Origin: Robertkochia aurantiaca
GTDB lineage: Bacteria; Bacteroidota; Bacteroidia; Flavobacteriales; Flavobacteriaceae
DNA length: 64,000 bases
NCBI RefSeq assembly: GCF_020166495.1
Contig: NZ_JAINZS010000001.1
Span: forward strand, 310,001 to 374,000
Direction: 5' to 3'
The position numbers and the translations under genes were made by a program. Under the pieces are notes generated by a model. It searched no databases and was not told the origin of the DNA. It saw only the letters and a program-made list of their open reading frames with translations. This document shows positions 41,747 to 50,872 of the stretch, one piece after another (position 1 is the stretch's first letter; every line of letters starts with the position of its first letter).

Positions 41747-44183
41747 CGGTTCGGGATCGCTTACGGTTCAGACTGTATACCAGCCCCCCGAGAAAGAGGA
41801 GCGCAAGCAACACATTTCCGGCCAGGGAAATGGTACTTCCGGTTTGTACTACTTCCGGTTCAAAAGTAAAGCTGATCGTATGTGCCCCTGCAGGAATCTC
41901 TAAAGCTCTGAGGGCGTAATTGACCCTGAAACTCTGCACCTCCTGACCGTCGATGGCCACTTTCCAACCGAACGGATAATACATTTCAGAAAAAACAGCC
42001 AGTCCCTTATTGGAATTTACACTCTCATAGACCAGTTTATCGGGGGCGTAAGAAACCAGGCTGATACGTGCTAAAGAATCTTTTTGATACCGGTCCGAAA
42101 GCTCTTCAGGCAGACCTTGCTGATTCATATCATAAACCGCTGCAGATTTGGTTTCAAGCGTATCGAGTGCCTGTATCTCAGCATCAGGAGTATCTACGGG
42201 AATAAGTCGGTTAACGAACCAGGCGTTCCCGTTTGCATAAGGGTTTCTGGCAGGATAGCTTTGACCCTTTTCATTTTGTTGAATAATATAACGTACGTTC
42301 AGCATATTGAGCACCGACACATTGTTCTTGGCAATGTGGAACTCATAGAGATTTTGCATCCGGCGGGGCTTAGCGGCATGATAACCACCGATGGAACGAT
42401 GAAAATATGAAGTGGCTGCTCCGTTAAGTCCTTCTGCAGGATTAAAAACTCTGAAATGAAGGGCTGTATCTTTTTTTATTTCCTGTTCCGGATATCCGGC
42501 CTGGAAAGGTTTGTTTATTCGGCGGGCATTTACAAAATCTTCATTATTCACATAACGACGGTCAACCGGCACCAGATCGGTTAAGATCAGCAGCCCTAAA
42601 GCAAAAACGAGGTAAAGAGGCTTCATTCCCTTTTTCAGAAAGAACCATAAAACCAGTGCGGTGATTGCAAGGAGGCCGAAACTACGCAACAGGTCAGACG
42701 TATAGACCGCTTTCCGGTCTGCCTTTATCACCTCGATAAGTTCCTGACCAAATGACTGTGCGTAGTAATCATCATAGGGACCGACAAAACTGAAGGCTCC
42801 ACTGAACACAAACAGAGCCGTAAGCACCACACCTATACCGATAAAGGCATACTTAAGACTGTTCCACTTTTCTGATTCCCCGTATTTCTGGGAGATGAAC
42901 TGTGACACCCCCAGCATGGCCAGAACCGGCACACAGAGTTCAAGAATGGTCTGAACCGAGGTTATTGCCCTGAACTTATCATAAAGCGGGAAATAATCGA
43001 TCATAAAATCTGTAAGCAGGCCGAAATTCTTACCCCAGGAAAGAACCAGAGACATGAAGGCTCCGATAAGCAACCACCATTTTAAACGCCCCTTTACCAA
43101 AAATGCACCCAGCAGGAACAAAAAGAAAACCGTTATTCCTACATAGGCCGGTGCAGCTACTCCCGGTTGGTCGCCCCAGTACAGAGGCAGATTACGTGCG
43201 AATTCAGATGCCTGCACCGGTGAAACACCCTGGTTAGTGAGAAACCGGTAGGTCTCAGAATCAGATCCAAGGTTTTCGCGGTCTGCTCCACCAAACAAGC
43301 GGGGAACGATCAAATTCAAAGACTCAGCCAGTCCGTAACTGTACTGAGTGATATAATCCTTATCCAACCCGCTACTGATCTCTTTCGTACTTCCGTCAGG
43401 GTTCACTGTAAGTTCCCCCGGCCCTCTCGTACTCCAGGCAGCATATTCCCGGGTTGCCATAAGATTAGTAGCATTGGTTACCAGGGAAAGCACAACAGCC
43501 ACCGTAAGCAATCCCACTGTTTTGAAATAATGTGGCAGCTCTTTCTTTTTAATGGCATCGACCAGGTAAACCACCCCGAGAACCACCACAAGCAGCAGCA
43601 GGTAATAGGTCATCTGGAAGTGATTCGCATTGATTTCAAGGGCCATGGCAAGTGCGGTAAGCAGAAAGCCCCATATATAATGTTTTCGAAATGCCAGTAT
43701 GATCCCGGCCAGCACAAAGGCAAAATATCCGATGGCATGAGCCTTGGCATTATGTCCGACCCCTAAGATAATGATGAGATAGGTAGAGAAACCAAAAGCC
43801 AGGCTTCCGATTGCAGCTAACTTCCAGTCTACCCGAAGTACAAGCAGTAACAGGTATATCCCTGCAAAATAAAGAAAGAGATAGTCTGCCGGTCTGGGCA
43901 GAAAACGTATCAGCCTGTCAAGATCTTTGATGTAATTATGAGGGTAGTTGGCTCCAAGCTGATAGGTGGGCATCCCGCCAAAGGCACTATTGGTCCAGTA
44001 AGACTCTTCGCCTGTCTGATCTTTATAGGCATCCCTTTCGCTGGCCATACCGATATATTGAATGATATCGCTTTGAAAGATCTTTTTACCTTGAAGTACC
44101 GGAGAGAAATAAAGAGTTGCGGCTAGAACAAATAAGAAAAATACCGCCACGTGTGGCAATACATTTTTTAATTGGTTAGTCAT
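41730..44183 (-). CDS. YfhO-family membrane protein
   Basis: An 817-residue polytopic protein with about 12-13 helices and a large C-terminal non-membrane region. The N-terminus LYFSPVLQGKKIFQSDIIQYIGM and the motifs SYWTNSAFGGMPTYQL and GHNAKAHAIGYFAFVLAG identify the YfhO family, membrane glycosyltransferases of the GT-C type implicated in decorating envelope polymers. The extracytoplasmic part holds LARISLVSYAPDKLVYESVNSNKGLAVFSEMYYPFGWK. It is second in the operon, after DUF4834. Confidence 0.88.
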   Translation of the reverse strand: MTNQLKNVLPHVAVFFLFVLAATLYFSPVLQGKKIFQSDIIQYIGMASERDAYKDQTGEESYWTNSAFGGMPTYQLGANYPHNYIKDLDRLIRFLPRPADYLFLYFAGIYLLLLVLRVDWKLAAIGSLAFGFSTYLIIILGVGHNAKAHAIGYFAFVLAGIILAFRKHYIWGFLLTALAMALEINANHFQMTYYLLLLVVVLGVVYLVDAIKKKELPHYFKTVGLLTVAVVLSLVTNATNLMATREYAAWSTRGPGELTVNPDGSTKEISSGLDKDYITQYSYGLAESLNLIVPRLFGGADRENLGSDSETYRFLTNQGVSPVQASEFARNLPLYWGDQPGVAAPAYVGITVFFLFLLGAFLVKGRLKWWLLIGAFMSLVLSWGKNFGLLTDFMIDYFPLYDKFRAITSVQTILELCVPVLAMLGVSQFISQKYGESEKWNSLKYAFIGIGVVLTALFVFSGAFSFVGPYDDYYAQSFGQELIEVIKADRKAVYTSDLLRSFGLLAITALVLWFFLKKGMKPLYLVFALGLLILTDLVPVDRRYVNNEDFVNARRINKPFQAGYPEQEIKKDTALHFRVFNPAEGLNGAATSYFHRSIGGYHAAKPRRMQNLYEFHIAKNNVSVLNMLNVRYIIQQNEKGQSYPARNPYANGNAWFVNRLIPVDTPDAEIQALDTLETKSAAVYDMNQQGLPEELSDRYQKDSLARISLVSYAPDKLVYESVNSNKGLAVFSEMYYPFGWKVAIDGQEVQSFRVNYALRALEIPAGAHTISFTFEPEVVQTGSTISLAGNVLLALLFLGGLVYSLNRKRSRTDESAE

Positions 44184-44197
44184 TAAATAGGGTTTAG

Positions 44198-44467
44198 TTA
44201 GTCAAGTTCTTCAAAATCGATATATTCTCCAACTTTTTCAGAAGAATTTTTATCGGGGCGCTTCACAGAACCCTTGTCGATCACAGTTTCACCTTCCTTG
44301 CGGGTTTCCTCTCCCGACCGGGCACGGTTCCCGCCGAAGCGTTTTTCCATTTCCTTTTCCATTTTCCTGGAAGCGAATTTGATCAGAAATGGGGCAAAAA
44401 GACGTGATAATATCCTTAAACCGAAGAGGATTAACAAGATGATCAGGATAGTTCTCAAAAACTGCAT
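44198..44467 (-). CDS. DUF4834 family protein
   Basis: An 89-residue protein with one N-terminal helix (FLRTILIILLILFGLRILSRLFAPFLIKF) and a charged tail (KMEKEMEKRFGGN...SGEETRKEGETVIDKGSVKRPDKNSSEKVGEYIDFEELD). The ending with a Glu/Asp-rich peptide is typical of DUF4834, a family confined to Bacteroidota. The function is unknown. It is the first gene of the YfhO-glycosyltransferase-flippase operon and has a good -7 element. Confidence 0.8.
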   Translation of the reverse strand: MQFLRTILIILLILFGLRILSRLFAPFLIKFASRKMEKEMEKRFGGNRARSGEETRKEGETVIDKGSVKRPDKNSSEKVGEYIDFEELD

Positions 44468-44486
44468 CAGAAGTTACTTTAGAGCG

Positions 44487-44494
44487 CAAAAATA
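44487..44494 (-). promoter_or_regulatory. Bacteroidota -7 element (TATTTTTG) of the DUF4834-YfhO operon
   Basis: An exact TAnnTTTG on the minus strand, 19 bases upstream of the ATG. The -33 is weak. Confidence 0.4.
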
Positions 44495-44667
44495 CAACAG
44501 TTCCATCTTTTAAAGAGAACCTCTTGACTTAAATTAATAATAAAATCCAGTTACAGCGTTAACCTTAATCCAGGCTTAGCTTTGCAATTCCTGTATGAAT
44601 TATGCCCCCTGAAAAGGAGGGTTGAAATAATTATCCTATTTTAGTTCTGTCAAAAATCCCAATCGTG

Positions 44668-45624
44668 ATGAACAAAAAACTAATACCCCTGCTTATCACC
44701 CTCCTTGTTGCGACCATCAGCCATTCGCAGTATACAGAGGTCATCAATTCGAACAGACCCGGAGCCTCCTACAGTGCTTTTTCTGTGGGAACAGGCGTTT
44801 TCCAGCTCGAATCAGGCTTTTCCTATGAACAAAGAGAGCATAGCGCGCTGAGAACCGAGTCTAACCGTTTTGGTGTTGATTATGTATTCAGATACGGACT
44901 CTTCTTTGAGCAACTGGAGCTTATCATCGATGGAAGCTATGCATTCGAAGGGGTCACAGACAATTCGACCCTCCCTCCTTCTGAATACAATAATAATGAT
45001 TTCTTATACAACACCATAGGTGCCAAATTTCTCTTGTTCGATCCCTTCAAGGATCCTGATCGCAACAAACCTAATTTATACAGCTGGCGAGCGAATAACA
45101 CATTCCAATGGAAGAATCTTATGCCTGCCGTAGCAGTATATGCCGGGGCCAATTTTTATTTCGGCGACAATCCCTTCTTTCCCGAACAACCTCAGGTCAC
45201 CCCGAAGGTCATGGTCGCCACCCAGCAACATCTCACACCTCGCTGGGTACTGGTATCAAATATCATTTATGACCGGTTTACCAGCGATGACCCCATGTTC
45301 AACTATATAATTACCCTTACCCATGCCCTTAAAAATCCCAGATATACGATATTTGCAGAACATCAGGGATTCAATAGCGACACTTATGCAGACGGGATAT
45401 TCAGAGTCGGGGGTGCCCGCCTGATGAATAAGAATCTGCAGATCGATGCCTCTTTGGGGATGAATATTAAAGACACCCCCTCAAGACTTTTCGGAGCTAT
45501 CGGGATGTCTTTCAGGCTCGACCATCATACCGACCCCGAACGAAAGGTAGACAACACGCCTGATTACGATAAAAAGGCGCTTCGAAAGAACGGCGCCTTT
45601 AATAAGTTTAAAAACAAGAACTAA
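44668..45624 (+). CDS. Outer-membrane beta-barrel protein (phenol-degradation MetA-like)
   Basis: About 318 residues from MNKKLIPLLITLLVATISHSQ, a signal peptide. The GTG three bases up is not preferred. The mature part starts YTEVINSNRPGASYSAFSVGTGVFQLESGFSYEQRE and alternates strands throughout (FLYNTIGAKFLLFDPF, NLMPAVAVYAGANFYFGDN), typical of the MetA-pathway-of-phenol-degradation family of 12-16-strand transporters and porins. It is the first gene of a run with the GNAT-like and ABC-like genes, 14 bases before the next. Confidence 0.72.
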   Translation: MNKKLIPLLITLLVATISHSQYTEVINSNRPGASYSAFSVGTGVFQLESGFSYEQREHSALRTESNRFGVDYVFRYGLFFEQLELIIDGSYAFEGVTDNSTLPPSEYNNNDFLYNTIGAKFLLFDPFKDPDRNKPNLYSWRANNTFQWKNLMPAVAVYAGANFYFGDNPFFPEQPQVTPKVMVATQQHLTPRWVLVSNIIYDRFTSDDPMFNYIITLTHALKNPRYTIFAEHQGFNSDTYADGIFRVGGARLMNKNLQIDASLGMNIKDTPSRLFGAIGMSFRLDHHTDPERKVDNTPDYDKKALRKNGAFNKFKNKN

Positions 45625-45638
45625 AGCAAGAAGCCAGC

Positions 45639-46757
45639 ATGATCACGGTTAAGGAAGTGAGGAGTAAAAAAGACCTGGAGACATTCGTGAAGTTTCCGTT
45701 TTCCCTGTACAAAACATCAGACAAATGGGTTCCGCCTTTAATACAGGAGGAGCTCAGCACGCTCGATGCAGCAAAGAACCCCATATATCGTGAAGCTGAG
45801 TCGAGGCTTTTTCTGGCTTACAGAGATCAGAAAGTGGCCGGCCGTATTGCTGCGATCATCAATCATACCGAGGTAGACCAACTGGGAAAGAAAAAACTTC
45901 GCTTTGGTTGGTTTGAAAGCATCAACGACAAAGAAGTAGCTGAAGAGCTTTTCAGGCATGCCATGAATTTTGGAAAGGAGAAAGGCCTCTCCTACATCGA
46001 AGGCCCTTCGGGCTTCAGCAATATGGATAAGGCAGGAATGCTCATCGAGGGTTTTGACCGCATCGGCAGCATGTCAACCCATTATAATTTCTCCTACTAC
46101 CCCGAACTAATGGAGAAACTGGGGTTTGAAAAAGAAGTCGACTGGAAGGAATACCAGATACCCGTTCCTGAGGAAGTACCTGAAAAAGTAAGGACCTTTT
46201 CAAAACTCATTCAAAAGAAATTCGGGCTCAAATTACAGAAGTTCAAATCTACCAAAGAATTACTGCCCTGGTCTGAGGCCATTTTTGAATTGATGAATCT
46301 CTCTTACGGGCAACTGGAATCATTTACCCCGATCAAGCCTTATATGGTCGAGCATTACAAGAAGAAATTCCTGAAGTTTCTCGATCCGGATTTTGTTGCG
46401 CTGATCACAGATCAAAACGATAACCTGCTTGGGTTTTCAGTGGTTATGCCCTCATTCTCCAAGGCCCTTCAGAAGGCGAACGGGAAATTATTTCCCTTCG
46501 GATTTTATCATTTATGGAAAGCCCAGAAAAAAAATGACAAAGGTACCCTGCTGCTCATAGGTATTCATCCTGAATGGATGCGTAAGGGGCTTACAGCATT
46601 GATCTTTGAGGAAGTGACCGACACCTTTTTAAGGCGTGGTATAAAGTATGTCGAGACCAATCCGGAGCTGGAGACAAATATTCAGGTGCAGGCGCTGTGG
46701 AAGGAATACGGACCTGAATTGATCAAAAAATGGCGTACTTACAAAAAAGAACTCTGA
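45639..46757 (+). CDS. GNAT-like N-acyltransferase
   Basis: A 372-residue cytosolic protein. The N-terminal half has the GNAT core: FLAYRDQKVAGRIAAIINHTEVD with a partner RFGWFESINDKEVAEELFRHAMNFGKEKGLSYIEGPSGFSNMDKAGMLIEGFD. The second half has GTLLLIGIHPEWMRKGLTALIFEEVTD, an acetyl-CoA-binding loop-like R/K-X-G-L. Similar proteins are annotated as uncharacterised acyltransferases. Whether it uses acetyl-CoA or an acyl-ACP donor is unknown. It sits in an operon with an outer-membrane protein upstream and an ABC-like pair downstream. Confidence 0.7.
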   Translation: MITVKEVRSKKDLETFVKFPFSLYKTSDKWVPPLIQEELSTLDAAKNPIYREAESRLFLAYRDQKVAGRIAAIINHTEVDQLGKKKLRFGWFESINDKEVAEELFRHAMNFGKEKGLSYIEGPSGFSNMDKAGMLIEGFDRIGSMSTHYNFSYYPELMEKLGFEKEVDWKEYQIPVPEEVPEKVRTFSKLIQKKFGLKLQKFKSTKELLPWSEAIFELMNLSYGQLESFTPIKPYMVEHYKKKFLKFLDPDFVALITDQNDNLLGFSVVMPSFSKALQKANGKLFPFGFYHLWKAQKKNDKGTLLLIGIHPEWMRKGLTALIFEEVTDTFLRRGIKYVETNPELETNIQVQALWKEYGPELIKKWRTYKKEL

Positions 46758-46776
46758 TACTGTAATTGATTAAATC

Positions 46777-47079
46777 TTGAATATCCTGAATATTATACCA
46801 TTGCTGAAACGACTTTTGCGATCTCTGTGGTATTTCTATTCAAGATTTCTTATCACTGCGATCATTATTTCAGGGTTACTGGCCTGGTTCATCGGGAATC
46901 ATTTCAAAACGTTTTTTATTTCCATGGTTATATTGGTTCCGGTTATGCAGTTCATCACTTACGAGTTACGCTTTCCATCTGAATATGGCTTCTACAGAAA
47001 CCTGGGGCTAAGCCGGCGTTTTCTTTGGACCATAACCCTTTCGGTAATATTTTTAATGTTAACACCCTTTCTGATTTGA
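46777..47079 (+). CDS. Small membrane protein, partner of the downstream ABC ATPase
   Basis: A 100-residue protein with about three transmembrane helices (about 24-45, 46-63, 85-99), starting at a TTG codon (the only reasonable start). It has a basic N-terminus (KRLLRSLWYFYSR) and then YGFYRNLGLSRRFLW before the last helix. Its stop codon overlaps a TTG start of the ABC ATPase (TTGA), so the two are probably translationally coupled. It is far smaller than a canonical ABC permease and I do not recognise the family. Confidence 0.55.
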   Translation: MNILNIIPLLKRLLRSLWYFYSRFLITAIIISGLLAWFIGNHFKTFFISMVILVPVMQFITYELRFPSEYGFYRNLGLSRRFLWTITLSVIFLMLTPFLI

Positions 47080-47732
47080 ACCACCTGCACATTGACAGTA
47101 TACAAATGCGCTTTGGTAACAAGCTGTTGTTATCTGATATCTACCTGGCTTGCAAAAAGGGTGAAATACTGGGAATACTGGGAAGAAACGGCTCAGGGAA
47201 GTCGACCCTGCTGAAGATCATTCATAAAAGTCTGACCGCAGAAAACCGTTTTGTAAGGGCAGGCAAACACGTACTGCTGTCTGAAGCCGCCACCATCAGA
47301 CACCTGGCCTACCTTCCGCAGGAAAACTTTCTTCCCGGACATTTGAAAATCATCAAAGCGATCAGAGCATTTGTTCCTCCTGAAAACCTGGATAAGGTCA
47401 TAAACTTACCTTCTGTCAAGGCCTCATTAAATAAAAAGCCATATGAAATATCGAAGGGAACACAAAGATTTATAGAAACAGTTATCACCATTCACGCCCA
47501 ACAGGACTATATATTACTGGACGAACCCTTTGCCGGAAATTCCCCGGTAAACTGTGAGATTCTGGCCGGGCTTATTAAGGAACAAAGATCTCATAAAGGT
47601 TTTATCATTACCGATCACAACTACAGAACGGTTTACGACATCGCCACAAGGATCGTGTTGCTTCACCATGGAAGCATCAAACAGATCACAGAAAGGAATG
47701 ACCTGGTAAGATGGGGTTACCTGCCCGGGTAA
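47076..47732 (+). CDS. ABC-type ATPase with degenerate signature motif
   Basis: About 218 residues if started at TTG 47076 (LNHLHIDSIQMRFGNKLLLSDIYL). An in-frame upstream ATG at 47025 would overlap the previous gene by 55 bases. Walker A is GRNGSGKST and Walker B is DYILLDEPFAGNSP. The H-loop is FIITDHNYRTV. The C-loop, normally LSGGQ, reads ISKGTQRF, an unusual change of the two glycines, and the Q-loop is YLPQEN. It resembles the ATPase of small ABC-2-like or antimicrobial-peptide transporters. It may form a minimal transporter or non-transport ATPase with the small membrane protein. Confidence 0.78.
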   Translation: MNHLHIDSIQMRFGNKLLLSDIYLACKKGEILGILGRNGSGKSTLLKIIHKSLTAENRFVRAGKHVLLSEAATIRHLAYLPQENFLPGHLKIIKAIRAFVPPENLDKVINLPSVKASLNKKPYEISKGTQRFIETVITIHAQQDYILLDEPFAGNSPVNCEILAGLIKEQRSHKGFIITDHNYRTVYDIATRIVLLHHGSIKQITERNDLVRWGYLPG

Positions 47733-47735
47733 CAC

Positions 47736-47769
47736 GCAAAAAAAAATCCGCCGGATTTCTCCGGCGGAT
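47736..47769 (-). terminator. Terminator after the sulfonolipid acyltransferase gene
   Basis: On the minus strand ATCCGCCGG, a 6-base loop, CCGGCGGAT and ten T. It lies 29 bases past the stop of the minus-strand gene at 47798. Confidence 0.9.
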
Positions 47770-47797
47770 CACAAGTTTTATTTCAATTATGACCTGT

Positions 47798-49057
47798 TTA
47801 CTCTCCCATAGCCATAGCCACGGCCTGAGAAAGTCTCTTATAGGTTCCATTCTCCAAACGGGTTCTGATAGCTGAAAATGCTTCCAGAGTCTCCTGTATA
47901 TCCTCCATTGTGTGAGTAGCAGTAGGGATCATTCTCAGAAGGATCAATCCTTTAGGAATTACCGGGTATACGACGATCGAACAGAAAATACCATAGTTTT
48001 CACGCAGGTCTTTTACCAACGCCATGGCTTCAGGAATACTTCCGTTAAGGTAAACCGGCGTAACACAGCTCTGAGTCGTTCCGATATCAAACCCTCTTTC
48101 CTTCAATCCGTTCTGAAGAGCATTCACATTCTCCCATAATTTATTCTTAAGTTCGGGCATGGAACGCAACATCTCAAGTCGCTTAAGAGCTCCTTTTACG
48201 AAGATCATAGGAAGGGACTTGGCAAACATCTGAGATCTCAGGTTATATTTAAGATAATCGATCACCTCTTTATCCCCGGCCAAAAATGCTCCGATACTGG
48301 CCATTGATTTGGCGAAAGTTGCGAAATAAACATCGATACCTTCCTGTACCCCCTGCTCTTCACCTGCACCTGCTCCCGTAGCACCCAGGGTTCCGAAACC
48401 GTGAGCATCATCTACAAGCAGACGGAATTTAAATTTCTTTTTCAGCTCAACGATCTCTTTAAGACGTCCCTGCTCTCCTCTCATTCCGAAAACTCCTTCA
48501 GAGATCACCAGGATGCCGCCACCGGTTTGTTCAGCCATTTTGGTAGCTCTCTCGAGGTTTTTCTCCAGGCTGTCCATATCGTTGTGCTGATAGGTGAAGC
48601 GTTTCCCCATATGCAAACGAACCCCGTCGATAATACAAGCATGAGAATCCACATCGTAAACGATGATATCATCTTTGGTCACCAAAGCATCGATACAAGA
48701 CATGATTCCCTGATAACCGAAGTTTAAAAGATATGCAGCTTCTTTCTTTACGAAGGAAGCGAGTTCATTCTGCAACTGTTCATGCAGGTCAGTATGACCG
48801 CTCATCATTCGTGCTCCCATCGGATAGGCAGCTCCGTGCTCTGCAGCAGCTTCAGCATCTATTTTTCTAACTTCAGGGTGATTGGCAAGACCGAGGTAAT
48901 CATTGATACTCCAGGTGATGACTTCCTTTCCGTTGAACTTCATTCGGTTAGAGATCTGACCTTCCAGTTTTGGAAAGACAAAATAACCTTCTGCTTGTGA
49001 AGCCCACTTTCCTAAGGGTCCCTTGTTTTCAATGATCCTATCAAATAAATCTCTCAT
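47798..49057 (-). CDS. Alpha-oxoamine synthase; probable cysteate C-fatty acyltransferase of capnine synthesis (CapB-like)
   Basis: A 419-residue fold-type I PLP enzyme. Features: SINDYLGLANHPEV, H139 (VDSHACIIDG), D217 and H219 (LVDDAHGFGTLG), and PLP-lysine K250 in FATFAKSMASIGAF. These are hallmarks of the alpha-oxoamine synthases (serine palmitoyltransferase, AONS, KBL). I read it as the sulfonolipid version, condensing cysteate with a fatty acyl thioester, because a CBS-like cysteate-synthase candidate, an SDR and an oxygenase are directly upstream on the same strand. Serine palmitoyltransferase is the main alternative. It has its own promoter and a strong terminator. Confidence 0.8.
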   Translation of the reverse strand: MRDLFDRIIENKGPLGKWASQAEGYFVFPKLEGQISNRMKFNGKEVITWSINDYLGLANHPEVRKIDAEAAAEHGAAYPMGARMMSGHTDLHEQLQNELASFVKKEAAYLLNFGYQGIMSCIDALVTKDDIIVYDVDSHACIIDGVRLHMGKRFTYQHNDMDSLEKNLERATKMAEQTGGGILVISEGVFGMRGEQGRLKEIVELKKKFKFRLLVDDAHGFGTLGATGAGAGEEQGVQEGIDVYFATFAKSMASIGAFLAGDKEVIDYLKYNLRSQMFAKSLPMIFVKGALKRLEMLRSMPELKNKLWENVNALQNGLKERGFDIGTTQSCVTPVYLNGSIPEAMALVKDLRENYGIFCSIVVYPVIPKGLILLRMIPTATHTMEDIQETLEAFSAIRTRLENGTYKRLSQAVAMAMGE

Positions 49058-49103
49058 GTGTAGGCGAAGTTTATATATTATATGTTTTTCAAATTCGAGC
49101 AGG

Positions 49104-49135
49104 CAAAAATAACCAATTCAAAGCAGTTTTCACAA
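49104..49135 (-). promoter_or_regulatory. Predicted promoter of the alpha-oxoamine synthase gene
   Basis: On the minus strand TTG at 49135-49133, then TATTTTTG at 49111-49104 (exact -7), a 21-base spacer, 46 bases upstream of the ATG and inside the 85-base gap after the SDR gene. Confidence 0.45.
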
Positions 49136-49142
49136 TTTAATT

Positions 49143-49994
49143 TCAGCCGTTGACCAGCCTATTGAACTGTTTCTGAAACATTTTGTCCAGCATTCTGTCG
49201 GGCATCACATGAATGGCCAGCCAGAACAACCATCGTTTTGGAGCGATCAGATAGCGGGTTTTTCCCTTTTCTCCTTCAACAACTCCGTAAATCAAAGCGG
49301 CCACTTTTTCGGCATCAAGGGCTATCTTTTCCATATTTGACACCATGACCGGAAGTTTCTCATAAATCTTCCCATAAGGGGTGTCTGCATATTTTTCCTC
49401 GGTTTTACCCGATTTTGCTTTAGTCCAGATCTCAGACTTGATAGGTCCCGGTTCGATGATCGTTACCCCGATACCAAAATCAAGCAATTCCCTTCTGAGC
49501 CCGTCAGATAATGATTCCAGCGCAAACTTAGATGCAGAATAAGGCCCCATAAACGGGCGGGTGACCCTTCCCGAACCGGAACTTATATTGACGATATGCC
49601 CTTTTGGCCGGTCATTATTAAAGCCCAGTAACGGAAGAAATGCCTGGGTAACCCTTAAAACCCCCAGTACATTTACATCAAGCTGTTTTGAAAATTCTTC
49701 AGGCTCTATATAAGCCAGCGGCCCGTTGACCGAAATTCCTGCGTTGTTTACCAAAGCATCCAGGCGTGCATCACCAATAATATCATGCACCTTCGAAGCG
49801 GCTGATTCGATCGCTTCCGAATCCTGAAGGTCGAAGACCAGCGGAACAAACCGCTCACCCCATTCTTTACTGAGTTGACGGGCATCTTCTTCCTTTCTCA
49901 CACTACCGAATACCCGGTAACCCTTCTTGAGAAAGTATTGTACACTTGCTTTTCCAATTCCGGAAGAAACTCCGGTAATGACGATGTTTTTCAT
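49143..49994 (-). CDS. SDR-family oxidoreductase; probable 3-keto (dehydrocapnine) reductase
   Basis: A 283-residue classical short-chain dehydrogenase. The NAD(P)-binding motif is ITGVSSGIG, NNAG occurs at about 83-86, and the catalytic set is S139, Y152, K156 (ISSGSGRVTRPFMGPYSASK). The arginine near residue 33 (GSVRKEEDA) suggests NADPH use. The hydrophobic C-terminal region (YLIAPKRWLFWLAIHVMPDRM) resembles 3-ketosphinganine-reductase-like and retinol-type SDRs acting on lipids. Position in the cluster suggests it reduces the 3-keto sulfonolipid precursor. The reaction is inferred. Confidence 0.8.
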   Translation of the reverse strand: MKNIVITGVSSGIGKASVQYFLKKGYRVFGSVRKEEDARQLSKEWGERFVPLVFDLQDSEAIESAASKVHDIIGDARLDALVNNAGISVNGPLAYIEPEEFSKQLDVNVLGVLRVTQAFLPLLGFNNDRPKGHIVNISSGSGRVTRPFMGPYSASKFALESLSDGLRRELLDFGIGVTIIEPGPIKSEIWTKAKSGKTEEKYADTPYGKIYEKLPVMVSNMEKIALDAEKVAALIYGVVEGEKGKTRYLIAPKRWLFWLAIHVMPDRMLDKMFQKQFNRLVNG

Positions 49995-50008
49995 TCAAAT
50001 TATTTGAG

Positions 50009-50854
50009 TTATACAAGCAGGCGACTCGCATTTCTTTTCGCCTGGTTCTCTTTATATTTTTTCCAGCTTTCCCCGGCCAGGTAGTTCATACCCGTATCAA
50101 CGGTGAAAAGCCTCACCAGGTTCCAAAGACCTCTTGCCTTTGTGGCCACCGAATCATTGGCCCTTAAAGCCAAAGAGAATCCGCCTTCGACATAGTGAAC
50201 AAAGTGCCACCACAATTTAGGAATAAAAAGGGTTTCTCCATGCCTGATATCAGCTACCATTCCCCTGGCCTTTTCATAGGCCGGAAATTCTTCCATGTCC
50301 GGTTGTAAGACGTCGAGATGTGAATGATTCGTGAATGGCAAATGATACAACAGCTCACTCTGGTCAGGTGAAAACAGATAGAGTTTTTTACGAGTCTGGA
50401 AATGGGTCAGGAAAACGTGCGAACAATCGATGTCGTAATGCAGGTTCAGCGTAGAATCTTTTCCCCCGAAAAACATCAGGGCGAATTTCAAAAAGCCGTT
50501 CATGATTCGTGGAGTATGGTAATGCTCTGCAAGTTCAGGAGCTTCCTTCATTATCTGAAAATTGTGAAAACGAAGGTCTGTGGGCTCGTGCTCAATAATA
50601 TCGAGGTATTCACCAAATCTCTTATAGGTGGCAGGCTTCATATATCCGGCTCCGGGTTCATGATATGACTTATCATACATCGGTATCATCCAGTGACCGT
50701 AACGAGACCTGAAATATTCAAAACTCCAAAGATCAGAGGCCGGCCAGTCTTTTGCCAGATCCTCAAAGATCACCGGCTTTCCCGGTTTAACATAACATTC
50801 ATGAAATTCCTTACCAGAGATATTACTAACCTTATCTACAGCCTGGAATTTCAT
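50009..50854 (-). CDS. JmjC-like cupin (cupin_8) Fe(II)/2-oxoglutarate oxygenase in the sulfonolipid cluster
   Basis: A 281-residue cupin_8 protein. H139-X-D141 (TLNLHYDIDCSH) and distal H217 (IPKLWWHFVHYVEGG) give the usual facial triad of JmjC-like dioxygenases, and the first half has PVIFEDLAKDWPASDLWSFEYFRSRYG, the typical N-terminal entry. It probably hydroxylates a lipid or amino-acid substrate. Its location between the CBS-like and SDR genes, with gaps of 18 and 14 bases, strongly suggests a shared pathway, and it is the least explained member. Protein hydroxylation is the alternative. Confidence 0.75.
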   Translation of the reverse strand: MKFQAVDKVSNISGKEFHECYVKPGKPVIFEDLAKDWPASDLWSFEYFRSRYGHWMIPMYDKSYHEPGAGYMKPATYKRFGEYLDIIEHEPTDLRFHNFQIMKEAPELAEHYHTPRIMNGFLKFALMFFGGKDSTLNLHYDIDCSHVFLTHFQTRKKLYLFSPDQSELLYHLPFTNHSHLDVLQPDMEEFPAYEKARGMVADIRHGETLFIPKLWWHFVHYVEGGFSLALRANDSVATKARGLWNLVRLFTVDTGMNYLAGESWKKYKENQAKRNASRLLV

Positions 50855-50872
50855 ATATGTAAGCCGGTTTAA

